Shown piece by piece: positions 1 through 6,734 of a stretch of 8,289 bases of DNA (the first letter of the stretch is position 1; the number at the start of each line of letters is the position of its first letter). Source of the DNA: Desulfobacteraceae bacterium (lineage in GTDB: Bacteria > Desulfobacterota > Desulfobacteria > Desulfobacterales > Desulfobacteraceae); NCBI GenBank assembly GCA_030638935.1, contig DAOWDR010000405.1, positions 1 to 8,289 on the forward strand, given 5' to 3'. The translations under genes were made by a program, and so were the position numbers. The notes under the pieces are model-generated. The model worked only from the letters and a program-made list of their open reading frames with translations. It was not told the DNA's origin and made no database searches.

Positions 1-1
1 T

Positions 2-2776
2 ATCGAGGAGAAGTGTACGGGTTGTACGACCTGTGTAGAATACTGTCCCGTGGAATATCCTGATCCGTTTAACCAGGAAATATCGCAGAACAAAGCGGTT
101 CATGTGTACTTTTCCCAGGCCATTCCCCTTGTTTCATATATTGATGACTCCTGCCTCAGGCTTAAAGAAGATAAATGTGATATCTGCAGCAGTGTATGCC
201 AGGCAGGTGCCATAGATTTCAGGCAGACACCAAGGAAAACCGATATAAATGTAGGCGCAATCATTCTGTCCTCGGGCATTACCCCCTTTGATCCTTCAGA
301 AAAGGAGGAATATGGCTACAAAAAGATGCAGAACGTTGTCACCAGTATGGACTATGAACGGCTATTATCTTCCACCGGTCCCTATGAGGGAGAGGTGCTG
401 CGGTCTTCGGACAAGACGCATCCAAAAAAGATAGCCTGGATTCAATGCGTTGGTTCCAGACGGGTAACCGAAGGTGACAACAGCTATTGTTCCGGCGTGT
501 GCTGCACCTATACCCAGAAACAGGTTATTTTGACAAAACATCATTACGAAGATGCCGAGTGTACGATATTTCATAACGATATTCGGTCCTTTGGCAAGGA
601 TTTTGAGCGGTTTTTCCAAAGAGCGGAACAACTGCCCGGGGTAGAATTTATCCGGAGTTACGCATCCATTGAAAAAGAGATCCCCGACAGCAAGAGCGTT
701 GTTGTCAGATATTCTACCACAGATGATGGTGTCAAATCGGAAGAATTCGATATGGTGGTATTATCCGTTGGATTGAATCCGCCCAAGGCTTACAAGGAGA
801 TTTCAGAAAAATTTGGCATCAATCTTAACTTACATGGATTTTGTGAAACAGATTCCAGCAATATGATCCAGACCAACCGGCCCGGAATTTTTGTCAGCGG
901 AGCTTTCCAGGGTCCCACAGATATTCCTGAGTCGGTTTTTACAGCCAGCGGAGCCAGTGCTCAAGTTGGTGAACTTCTTGATTACAGACGGGGCAATCTG
1001 GCCAAGGAAAGAAAATATCCCGAGGAAAGGGATGTATCAAATGAAGAGCCGAGGATAGGCGTCTTTGTCTGCCATTGCGGAGCAAACATATCAAGTGTGG
1101 TCAATGTTCCCTCCACAGTTGATTATGCCTTAACCCTGCCAAATGTTGTCTACGCAAAGGAGCAAATCTTTTCATGTGCGACTAATTCCGCCAAGGAAAT
1201 AACAGATCTTGCCCAGGAAAAAGGGCTTAACAGGGTGGTCATTGCCGCCTGTTCCCCCAGAACTCTTGAACCTTTGTTCCGTGATACCCTTAGGGAAGCG
1301 GGATTGAATCAATATTACCTGGATATGGCAAATATCAGGGAACATTGCTCCTGGGTCCATGCCAAGCAAAAGGATGAGGCCACACAAAAGGCACAGGATA
1401 TTGTAAGGATGTCAGTGGCAAGGGCAAGCCAATTGGAGCCGTTACAGGAATTTGATCTGCCGGTAAACAAAGCAGCCCTTGTGGTGGGTGGCGGTATCGC
1501 CGGCATGACCTGTGCCCTTTCCATTGCAAACCAGGGACATGAAGTACACTTGATAGAAAAGGCCAAAGACTTGGGGGGAATGGCCAGAAGAATTCATTCT
1601 ACCCTTGAGGGACTGGCTGTCCAGGATTTTTTGGATGGTGTGATTCAAAAGGTTTATAAAAATCCATTGATCCACGTGTCCCATGGGGCTAATATCACAG
1701 ATGTTGCAGGTTATCTGGGCAATTTTACCACAACAGTTCAAACCGAAGGCCGTACAAAAATAATAAAACATGGGGCCTCGGTTATTGCCATTGGAGCTGA
1801 TGTATATAAACCCACGGAATATCTTTATGGGGAAAACGATCAAGTTTTCACCCACATTGATCTGGGAGGAGAAATAGCCAAGGGAAACCAAACGGTTATC
1901 AACGCCGAGAGTCTGGTGATGATCCAATGTGTGGGCTGCAGAAATGAAGACAGAAATTATTGTTCAAGGGTATGTTGCGGTGATGCTGTAAAGAACTCTT
2001 TGAAACTTAAAGAGAAAAATCCTGATATGCGTATTTATATTATTTTTCGGGATATGAGAACCTATGGATTCAAGGAAGACGCATATAGGGAAGCCTCGGA
2101 GAAAGGGGTTCAGTTTATACGTTATACCCCGGAAGACGGGCCTGTGGTGGAAGCTGTCAATGAGGGGGGCAAAGAGATTATACGGGTAACCGTTCCCGAT
2201 CCGATTCTCGGCCAGCGGCTTGAACTGGATGCGGATGTTCTTTCTTTGGCTGCTGCTGTGATCCCTGCTGAATCAACCAATGAAATAGCCAAACACTTTA
2301 AGGTCACCTTGAGTCCGGATGAGTTTTTCAAAGAAGCCCATGTTAAATTAAAACCTGTTGAATTTGCAACGGATGGGGTTTTTCTCTGTGGGACGGCCCA
2401 TTATCCAAAACATATACCGGAAACCATTAACCAGGCCTATGGTGCGGCTGGTAGAGTCTTAACGCTTTTATCAAGGGATACGGTGGTGGCTTCAGGTTCT
2501 GTGGCCATAGTAAATGAGTACGATTGTGTGTCATGCGGGGCATGTATTACAGCCTGTACCTATGATGCCATTGAATTTCGTGATACGCCAAAGGGCAAAA
2601 AAGCCTTTGTGAACCCAATCCTTTGTAAGGGAGACGGGCTGTGTAATGCAAAATGTCCTACATCTGCGATTATTCTGAAGCATTTTACAGATGATGCGCT
2701 TTTGAACCAGATTGATGCGGCAGTGACAAATGCTGATATCATTGAACAAATGGATGCGGTCTTTGAAGATGCCTAG
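2..2776 (+). CDS. hdrA: HdrA-like FAD/iron-sulfur protein, tandem HdrA modules (BamE/HdrL-like), 5' partial
   Basis: HdrA proteins are cytoplasmic flavoproteins that bifurcate or confurcate electrons between iron-sulfur partners. The frame is open at the left edge; 924 residues are visible (residue 1 at base 2). The visible part starts inside the HdrA inserted ferredoxin (C5, C8, C11, C15, then C51, C59, C62, C66). It continues through the end of a first HdrA module with an IQCVG-type Cys region near residue 149. At about residue 353 a complete second HdrA N-terminus begins (VCHCGAN), with candidate cluster ligands C359, C392, C417 and C449. A Rossmann FAD motif GGGIAG follows at 496-501, a second IQCVG region near 643, and a C-terminal double ferredoxin (C842, C845, C848, C852; C875, C881, C885). 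The second module lacks the inserted ferredoxin and the first lacks a C-terminal one. D878 occupies a cluster-ligand position. The gene lies 74 nt before the MvhD-like selenoprotein. BamE or a sulfate-reducer HdrL-type protein is the best match. The family is sure; the exact role is inferred. Confidence 0.93.
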   Translation: MEEKCTGCTTCVEYCPVEYPDPFNQEISQNKAVHVYFSQAIPLVSYIDDSCLRLKEDKCDICSSVCQAGAIDFRQTPRKTDINVGAIILSSGITPFDPSEKEEYGYKKMQNVVTSMDYERLLSSTGPYEGEVLRSSDKTHPKKIAWIQCVGSRRVTEGDNSYCSGVCCTYTQKQVILTKHHYEDAECTIFHNDIRSFGKDFERFFQRAEQLPGVEFIRSYASIEKEIPDSKSVVVRYSTTDDGVKSEEFDMVVLSVGLNPPKAYKEISEKFGINLNLHGFCETDSSNMIQTNRPGIFVSGAFQGPTDIPESVFTASGASAQVGELLDYRRGNLAKERKYPEERDVSNEEPRIGVFVCHCGANISSVVNVPSTVDYALTLPNVVYAKEQIFSCATNSAKEITDLAQEKGLNRVVIAACSPRTLEPLFRDTLREAGLNQYYLDMANIREHCSWVHAKQKDEATQKAQDIVRMSVARASQLEPLQEFDLPVNKAALVVGGGIAGMTCALSIANQGHEVHLIEKAKDLGGMARRIHSTLEGLAVQDFLDGVIQKVYKNPLIHVSHGANITDVAGYLGNFTTTVQTEGRTKIIKHGASVIAIGADVYKPTEYLYGENDQVFTHIDLGGEIAKGNQTVINAESLVMIQCVGCRNEDRNYCSRVCCGDAVKNSLKLKEKNPDMRIYIIFRDMRTYGFKEDAYREASEKGVQFIRYTPEDGPVVEAVNEGGKEIIRVTVPDPILGQRLELDADVLSLAAAVIPAESTNEIAKHFKVTLSPDEFFKEAHVKLKPVEFATDGVFLCGTAHYPKHIPETINQAYGAAGRVLTLLSRDTVVASGSVAIVNEYDCVSCGACITACTYDAIEFRDTPKGKKAFVNPILCKGDGLCNAKCPTSAIILKHFTDDALLNQIDAAVTNADIIEQMDAVFEDA

Positions 2777-2834
2777 GACGAGGTATAAAAGGATACAAAT
2801 GAAAATAGCAGGAATAAAATTAAGCCTTTCTAAT

Positions 2835-2842
2835 AGAGGAGG
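2835..2842 (+). promoter_or_regulatory. Ribosome binding site AGAGGAGG of the MvhD-like selenoprotein
   Basis: A strong Shine-Dalgarno sequence lies 8 nt upstream of the ATG at 2851. It fixes the true start upstream of the in-frame TGA. No comparable site precedes the ATG at 2962. The bases CCTTTCT at 2825-2831 can partly pair with it, giving a possible weak sequestering hairpin. Confidence 0.85.
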
Positions 2843-2850
2843 TCAAACCA

Positions 2851-3618
2851 ATGAGTGCAGGTCTTGAATTTAAACCAAAGCTACTAGGCTTTGTTTGCCA
2901 TTGGTGAGCATACGGTGCTGCTGATCTGACTGGAGTTTCCAGGCTACAATATGCAAATGAAATGAGGCTTATTAGAGTAATGTGTTCCGGTAGAGTTGAT
3001 CTGGAATTTATACTCAGAGCCTTTTCAAATGGACAAGACGGCGTGTTTGTCGGTGGTTGCAAGCTAGATGAATGTAATTATGTTACCCATGGAAATTATG
3101 ATGCCTTGGTTAACACCTTTCTTGCAAAACGGATATTAAAACACATTGGCCTGAACCCGGAAAGGCTGAGAACGGAATTTATGACCGGCGCTGATGGTAA
3201 TCTGCTGGCTGAGTATACCGATGATTTTACCAGACAGATAAAAGAATTAGGGCCAATCGGCAAGGGCGAAGGTATGGACCCAAAGATTGTGAAGTTCAAG
3301 CTTGAAGCTGCCAGAAAGCTTGTGCCCTACCTGAGACTGGTGGAAAGGGAAAGGCTCAGGGTGCCGGTAAAATCAAAGAATGCCTATATACAATTTTTCG
3401 AAAGTGACGAGATAAACGCCTTATTTGACGGCATATTCGGGGATAAGCTGGCAATAAGCCAGATTCTGATGTTACTTGGCAATAAGCCTTTGCCAACAAG
3501 TGACATCGCAGAAAAATTGGGCCTGAACCCCTCGGAGGTCGCAAGGCATATGAATATTTCATCAAGGCACGGATTTGTCAGGTATGATACAAAAAGTAAT
3601 TGTTACGCACTGGCATAG
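2851..3618 (+). CDS. mvhD: MvhD-like hydrogenase/Hdr iron-sulfur subunit, selenoprotein with in-frame UGA (Sec19), BamF-like
   Basis: MvhD-family proteins carry a [2Fe-2S] cluster and pass electrons to HdrA. Read through the TGA at 2905-2907, the gene encodes 255 residues. The start is the ATG at 2851, 8 nt after AGAGGAGG. The N-terminus is GFVCHW-U-AYGAADL (C16, Sec19), where usual homologues have a CxxC pair. The typical RVMCSGRVD (C45) and GGCKLDEC (C70, C75) follow. The frame upstream and downstream of the TGA is the same, and family conservation spans it, so this is a recoded codon rather than a nonsense mutation. An automatic call would wrongly start at the ATG at 2962. Residues from about 190 to the C-terminus resemble a winged helix-turn-helix (IAEKLGLNPSEVARHM). 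Selenocysteine at this position is known for VhuD of methanogens and, from memory, for BamF of benzoate degraders. The gene follows the HdrA-like gene and precedes the NuoE-like gene by 52 nt. Confidence 0.92.
2908..2954 (+). promoter_or_regulatory. Putative bacterial SECIS element directing selenocysteine insertion
   Basis: Bacterial SECIS elements are hairpins just 3' of the UGA, inside the coding region, that bind SelB. Here a perfect 5-bp apical stem, CTGGA (2930-2934) with TCCAG (2938-2942), closes a GTT loop with G first. It starts 27 nt after the TGA, within the usual spacing. A basal stem, GCATA (2908-2912) with TATGC (2950-2954), pairs immediately after the TGA. The region between is irregular, with a few possible pairs such as G2917-C2944 and C2918-G2943. 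Folding was done by eye, so no energy is given. Confidence 0.72.
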
Positions 3619-3670
3619 ATAGAGCCGATGGCAATGGCAGGAGAACCCAGGAAAACTTAGGAAAACGGCT

Positions 3671-4147
3671 ATGGATACTAATATGGAATTAGGCAAATTT
3701 GATCAAGATATTGATCGGATTATTGATAAACATCATGGTGAAGCAAGTTCTTTGCTTCAAATATTACTTGATATTCAGAGTGAAAATTCTTGGCTTCCCA
3801 AGGAAGCATTGGGGAGGGTCAGTCAAAGATTAGAGGTTCCTTTAAACCGGATACAGCATATTGCTACCTTTTATAAAGCCTTTAGTTTGGTTCCCAAGGG
3901 GCGTCACCAGGTACATATTTGTGTGGGGACTGCCTGCCATGTTCGGGGTGCAACCCGGATTCTTGACACGGTGGAGGAAGCAACGGGAATTAAGCCCGGG
4001 GAAACAGATCTGGAGTTGAAGTTTAGCCTGGAAACTGTTAATTGCCTTGGTTGTTGTGCACTGGGTCCTGTGATGGAAGTTGACGGGAAGGTCCATGGTA
4101 AAATGTCACCGGTCAAAACATCAGAAGTGTTAAAAATCTATGAGTAG
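3671..4147 (+). CDS. nuoE: NuoE-like [2Fe-2S] thioredoxin-fold subunit (BamG/HndA-like)
   Basis: This 158-residue protein is the 24-kDa-type subunit that accompanies NuoF-like NADH dehydrogenases. The helical N-terminal part contains the family motif IATFYKAF (64-71). The thioredoxin-fold part carries the [2Fe-2S] ligands C84 and C89 (CVGTAC) and C125 and C129 (NCLGCC); C128 is an additional Cys. Length and motif spacing are normal for the family. The ATG at 3671 has AGGA 8 nt upstream; the ATG at 3683 is a weaker alternative. The stop codon TAG lies inside the ribosome binding site of the next gene, suggesting translational coupling. There are no membrane complex I genes in the window, so it belongs to a soluble complex rather than respiratory complex I. 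Confidence 0.93.
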   Translation: MDTNMELGKFDQDIDRIIDKHHGEASSLLQILLDIQSENSWLPKEALGRVSQRLEVPLNRIQHIATFYKAFSLVPKGRHQVHICVGTACHVRGATRILDTVEEATGIKPGETDLELKFSLETVNCLGCCALGPVMEVDGKVHGKMSPVKTSEVLKIYE

Positions 4148-4156
4148 GGGAAAATT

Positions 4157-6100
4157 ATGCTGCGGTTAAATACGCCTGAAGAACTTGAAAGCTTCAGACA
4201 GGAAATATTATCCAAGAGAGACCCTAATAAGCCTTGCATATCCATATGTGCCGGGGCCGGTTGTATAGCTTCCGGTGCAGATGAAGTTATAGAAGCCTTT
4301 AAAGTTGAGATCGAAAATCAGGGGTTGGCTGCAAAGGTTGACACCAAGGGAACCGGGTGTCCAGGATTTTGTGAGCAGGGGCCTGTGGTGGTAATTTACC
4401 CAGAAGAAATTTGTTATCTTGGGGTAACAGCCAAGGATGTTCCCGAGATCGTTTCCCAGACAATTCAAGAAAAAAAGATTGTTGAGCGCCTGCTTTTTAA
4501 GGACCCTGCCACAGGAGAAAGAGCTGTCCATGAATCGGATATCTCCTTTTATAAAGCCCAGGAACGGACCGTTCTATGCAACAATATCAAGATTGATTCC
4601 AAGAGTATTGATGACTATCTGGCCATTGGCGGTTATTCTGCATTGGCCAAAGCACTTGGACAGATGACGGATATAGAGGTTTTGGAGGAAGTTAAAAAAT
4701 CCAATCTAAGGGGCAGGGGGGGAGCCGGTTTCCCAGCGGGCCGAAAATGGGAAGGTTCCCGGAATGCACCCGAACCCATAAAATATGTAATCGTCAATGC
4801 AGATGAGGGTGACCCCGGTGCATTCATGGACAGAGCTCTCCTTGAAGGAAATCCCCATTCAATTCTCGAGGGATTAATCCTTGGAGGCTATGCAATAGCC
4901 TCCCATGAAGGCTATTTTTATGTTCGACATGAATACCCCTTGGCCGTGGAAAATATTAACCTTGCCATAAAACAGGCCGAAGCCTATGGCTTGCTTGGAA
5001 AAAATATTCTGGGTTCCGGTTTTGATTTTAAAGTGATTGTACACCAGGGAGCAGGGGCCTTTGTCTGTGGTGAATCAACGGCTTTGATGACCTCATTGGA
5101 AGGTCGGGCCGGAGAGCCCAGGCCCAAGTATACCCGTTCCAACATTAAAGGGCTTTGGAACAGGCCCTCTGTGTTGAATAATGTGGAGACCTGGGCAAAT
5201 GTACCGCTCATCATAAATAAGGGTGCTGACTGGTTCAACTCTGTTGGAACCGAATCCAGCAAGGGAACCAAGATTTTTTCCCTGGTTGGTAAGATAACCA
5301 ATACAGGGCTTGTGGAAGTTCCCATGGGCATGACCCTAAGAGAGATTATCTATGAAATAGGCGGTGGTATCCCCGGGGGCAAAAAGTTTAAGGCTGTTCA
5401 GACAGGAGGTCCTTCAGGCGGATGTATCCCCGAAGACCAACTGGATTTGCAGGTTGGTTTTGATGAGCTAACCAAGGCAGGTTCAATGATGGGGTCAGGC
5501 GGGATGATTGTCCTGGACGAAGATACCTGTATGGTGGATGTTGCCAGATATTTCATTAATTTTCTGACAGATGAATCCTGCGGAAAATGTGTCCCCTGCC
5601 GTGAGGGACTGAGGCAGATGCACAGAATTTTGACCAATATTACCCAGGGCCGTGGAAAAGAGGGTGACATAGAGCTTTTAGAGGAACTATCCGAAACAGC
5701 AGTTGAAGCTTCCCTTTGCGCTTTGGGCAAAAGTGCCCCAAACCCCTTCTTGAGCACCCTTCGTTATTTTCGGGATGAGTATGAAGCCCACATAAAGGAG
5801 AAACGGTGTCCTGCCTTGTCCTGCAAAGATTTGATTGCATTTTATATTGATCCTGACAAGTGTAAGGCCTGTGGGATCTGTCTTAAAAAATGTCCTGCCG
5901 GAGCCATTGACGGTGAAAAGAAAATAATCCATATAATTAACCAGGAATTATGCACAAATTGCGGCACCTGTTTTGAAGTCTGTCCTGCAAAATTTGGTGC
6001 AGTGACAAAGATTTCAGGTACGCCTGTTCCGGCTCCCATTGCCCAGGAAAAAAGAATGATAACGAAAAAGACCCCAAAAAAAGCAGGTAAAAATGAGTGA
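4157..6100 (+). CDS. nuoF: NuoF-like NADH-binding FMN/iron-sulfur subunit with N- and C-terminal ferredoxin domains (BamH/HndC-like)
   Basis: This 647-residue protein is the likely site where NAD(H) meets the complex. Residues 27-100 form a thioredoxin-like [2Fe-2S] domain (C31, C36, C68, C72). The 51-kDa core follows, with the glycine-rich FMN/NADH motif GRGGAGFPAGRKW (186-198), NADEGDPGAFMDR (214-226) and QGAGAFVCGESTAL (297-310). An SLBB-type region lies around 375-440. The [4Fe-4S] ligands are C475, C478, C481 and C521. A C-terminal double ferredoxin has C569, C572, C575, C579 and C599, C602, C605, C609. The Lys-rich tail (from about 632) looks flexible. This three-part layout is that of soluble NAD(P)-linked hydrogenases and BamH rather than of complex I NuoF. 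The start has AGGGGA overlapping the previous stop. The last 8 nt overlap the next gene. Confidence 0.95.
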   Translation: MLRLNTPEELESFRQEILSKRDPNKPCISICAGAGCIASGADEVIEAFKVEIENQGLAAKVDTKGTGCPGFCEQGPVVVIYPEEICYLGVTAKDVPEIVSQTIQEKKIVERLLFKDPATGERAVHESDISFYKAQERTVLCNNIKIDSKSIDDYLAIGGYSALAKALGQMTDIEVLEEVKKSNLRGRGGAGFPAGRKWEGSRNAPEPIKYVIVNADEGDPGAFMDRALLEGNPHSILEGLILGGYAIASHEGYFYVRHEYPLAVENINLAIKQAEAYGLLGKNILGSGFDFKVIVHQGAGAFVCGESTALMTSLEGRAGEPRPKYTRSNIKGLWNRPSVLNNVETWANVPLIINKGADWFNSVGTESSKGTKIFSLVGKITNTGLVEVPMGMTLREIIYEIGGGIPGGKKFKAVQTGGPSGGCIPEDQLDLQVGFDELTKAGSMMGSGGMIVLDEDTCMVDVARYFINFLTDESCGKCVPCREGLRQMHRILTNITQGRGKEGDIELLEELSETAVEASLCALGKSAPNPFLSTLRYFRDEYEAHIKEKRCPALSCKDLIAFYIDPDKCKACGICLKKCPAGAIDGEKKIIHIINQELCTNCGTCFEVCPAKFGAVTKISGTPVPAPIAQEKRMITKKTPKKAGKNE

Positions 6101-6728
6101 AATCCAATTTGAGATTGATGGAAACATAGTAAAGGCAAAATCGGGGATGACAATCCTTGAGGCAGCCCAGGGTGAAGGGATATACATACCAACCCTGTGT
6201 CACCACGAAAAACTTGAACCCTTTGGCGGATGCCGGCTCTGCATCGTAGAGGTAGAAGTTAAGGGCTGGACAAAGCTTGTTGTCTCCTGTGTTTATCCGG
6301 TGGAAGAAAATATCATTGTCAGAACCCGGTCCGGGAAAGTCGATCGGATCCGCAAAACCATCATAGAACTTCTGATGGCCCATGCACCGGACGCCCCGGA
6401 GCTTATGGAGCTTGCAAAAGAATATGGTGCCAATAAAGATCGTTATGACAAAGACCCTTCCTTTTGCATCCATTGCGGCCTGTGTGTCAGATATTGTAAT
6501 GAGGTGGTAGGCAAGAACGCCATTGGGTTTGTTGACAGAGGCATCAACAAGGAGATCAGTTTTATTCCCGAGGTCGCTGCAAAAGAATGCAATGACTGCA
6601 AGGAATGCTTCCCTCTTTGCCCGACATCCTATCTTCAGGCAGCCTTTGTTTTAACCCAGTCCCTGGCATTTCCCTCTTCTAAACCCGAGGAATCAAAACC
6701 CGTGCTAAAACCCATAACAGGAGAATAG
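6093..6728 (+). CDS. Small NuoG-like [2Fe-2S]/2x[4Fe-4S] protein (BamI-like)
   Basis: This 211-residue protein corresponds to the N-terminal electron-wire part of NuoG or of iron-only hydrogenase HydA, with no catalytic domain behind it. The [2Fe-2S] ligands are C36, C47, C50 and C66 (LCHHEKL, GGCRLC, VSC). Two [4Fe-4S] motifs follow: C125, C128, C131, C135 and C166, C169, C172, C176. Between them, where NuoG normally has the His-Cys3 cluster, residues 95-112 read AHAPDAPELMELAKEYG and contain no Cys, so that cluster is absent. The start ATG overlaps the previous gene by 8 nt, with AGG 5 nt upstream, indicating coupled translation. It presumably links the NuoF-like subunit to the HdrA/MvhD part. 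BamI is the best specific match; a generic (2Fe-2S)-binding annotation is the cautious one. Confidence 0.87.
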   Translation: MSEIQFEIDGNIVKAKSGMTILEAAQGEGIYIPTLCHHEKLEPFGGCRLCIVEVEVKGWTKLVVSCVYPVEENIIVRTRSGKVDRIRKTIIELLMAHAPDAPELMELAKEYGANKDRYDKDPSFCIHCGLCVRYCNEVVGKNAIGFVDRGINKEISFIPEVAAKECNDCKECFPLCPTSYLQAAFVLTQSLAFPSSKPEESKPVLKPITGE

Positions 6729-6734
6729 GAACAA

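Noticed and set aside
1442..1927. Minus-strand reading frame of 161 codons opposite the HdrA-like gene
   Set aside because: It is opposite the conserved FAD domain, has no ribosome binding site that I can see and shows no recognisable motif. The other minus-strand frames are the same kind of shadow.
2799..2867. Small leader reading frame of about 22 codons starting with ATG at 2799 and overlapping the start of the MvhD-like gene
   Set aside because: It has only a weak upstream AGGA, no recognisable product and a poor fit to conserved coding; it is most likely chance.
2905..2907. TGA as a nonsense mutation making the MvhD-like gene a pseudogene
   Set aside because: The codon falls exactly where the family has a redox Cys or Sec, homology runs through it in the same frame, and a SECIS-like hairpin follows. 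Recoding is the better explanation.
4437..4667. Plus-strand reading frame of 76 codons inside the NuoF-like gene
   Set aside because: It lies wholly within the conserved NuoF-like frame, shows no family motif and is a shadow.
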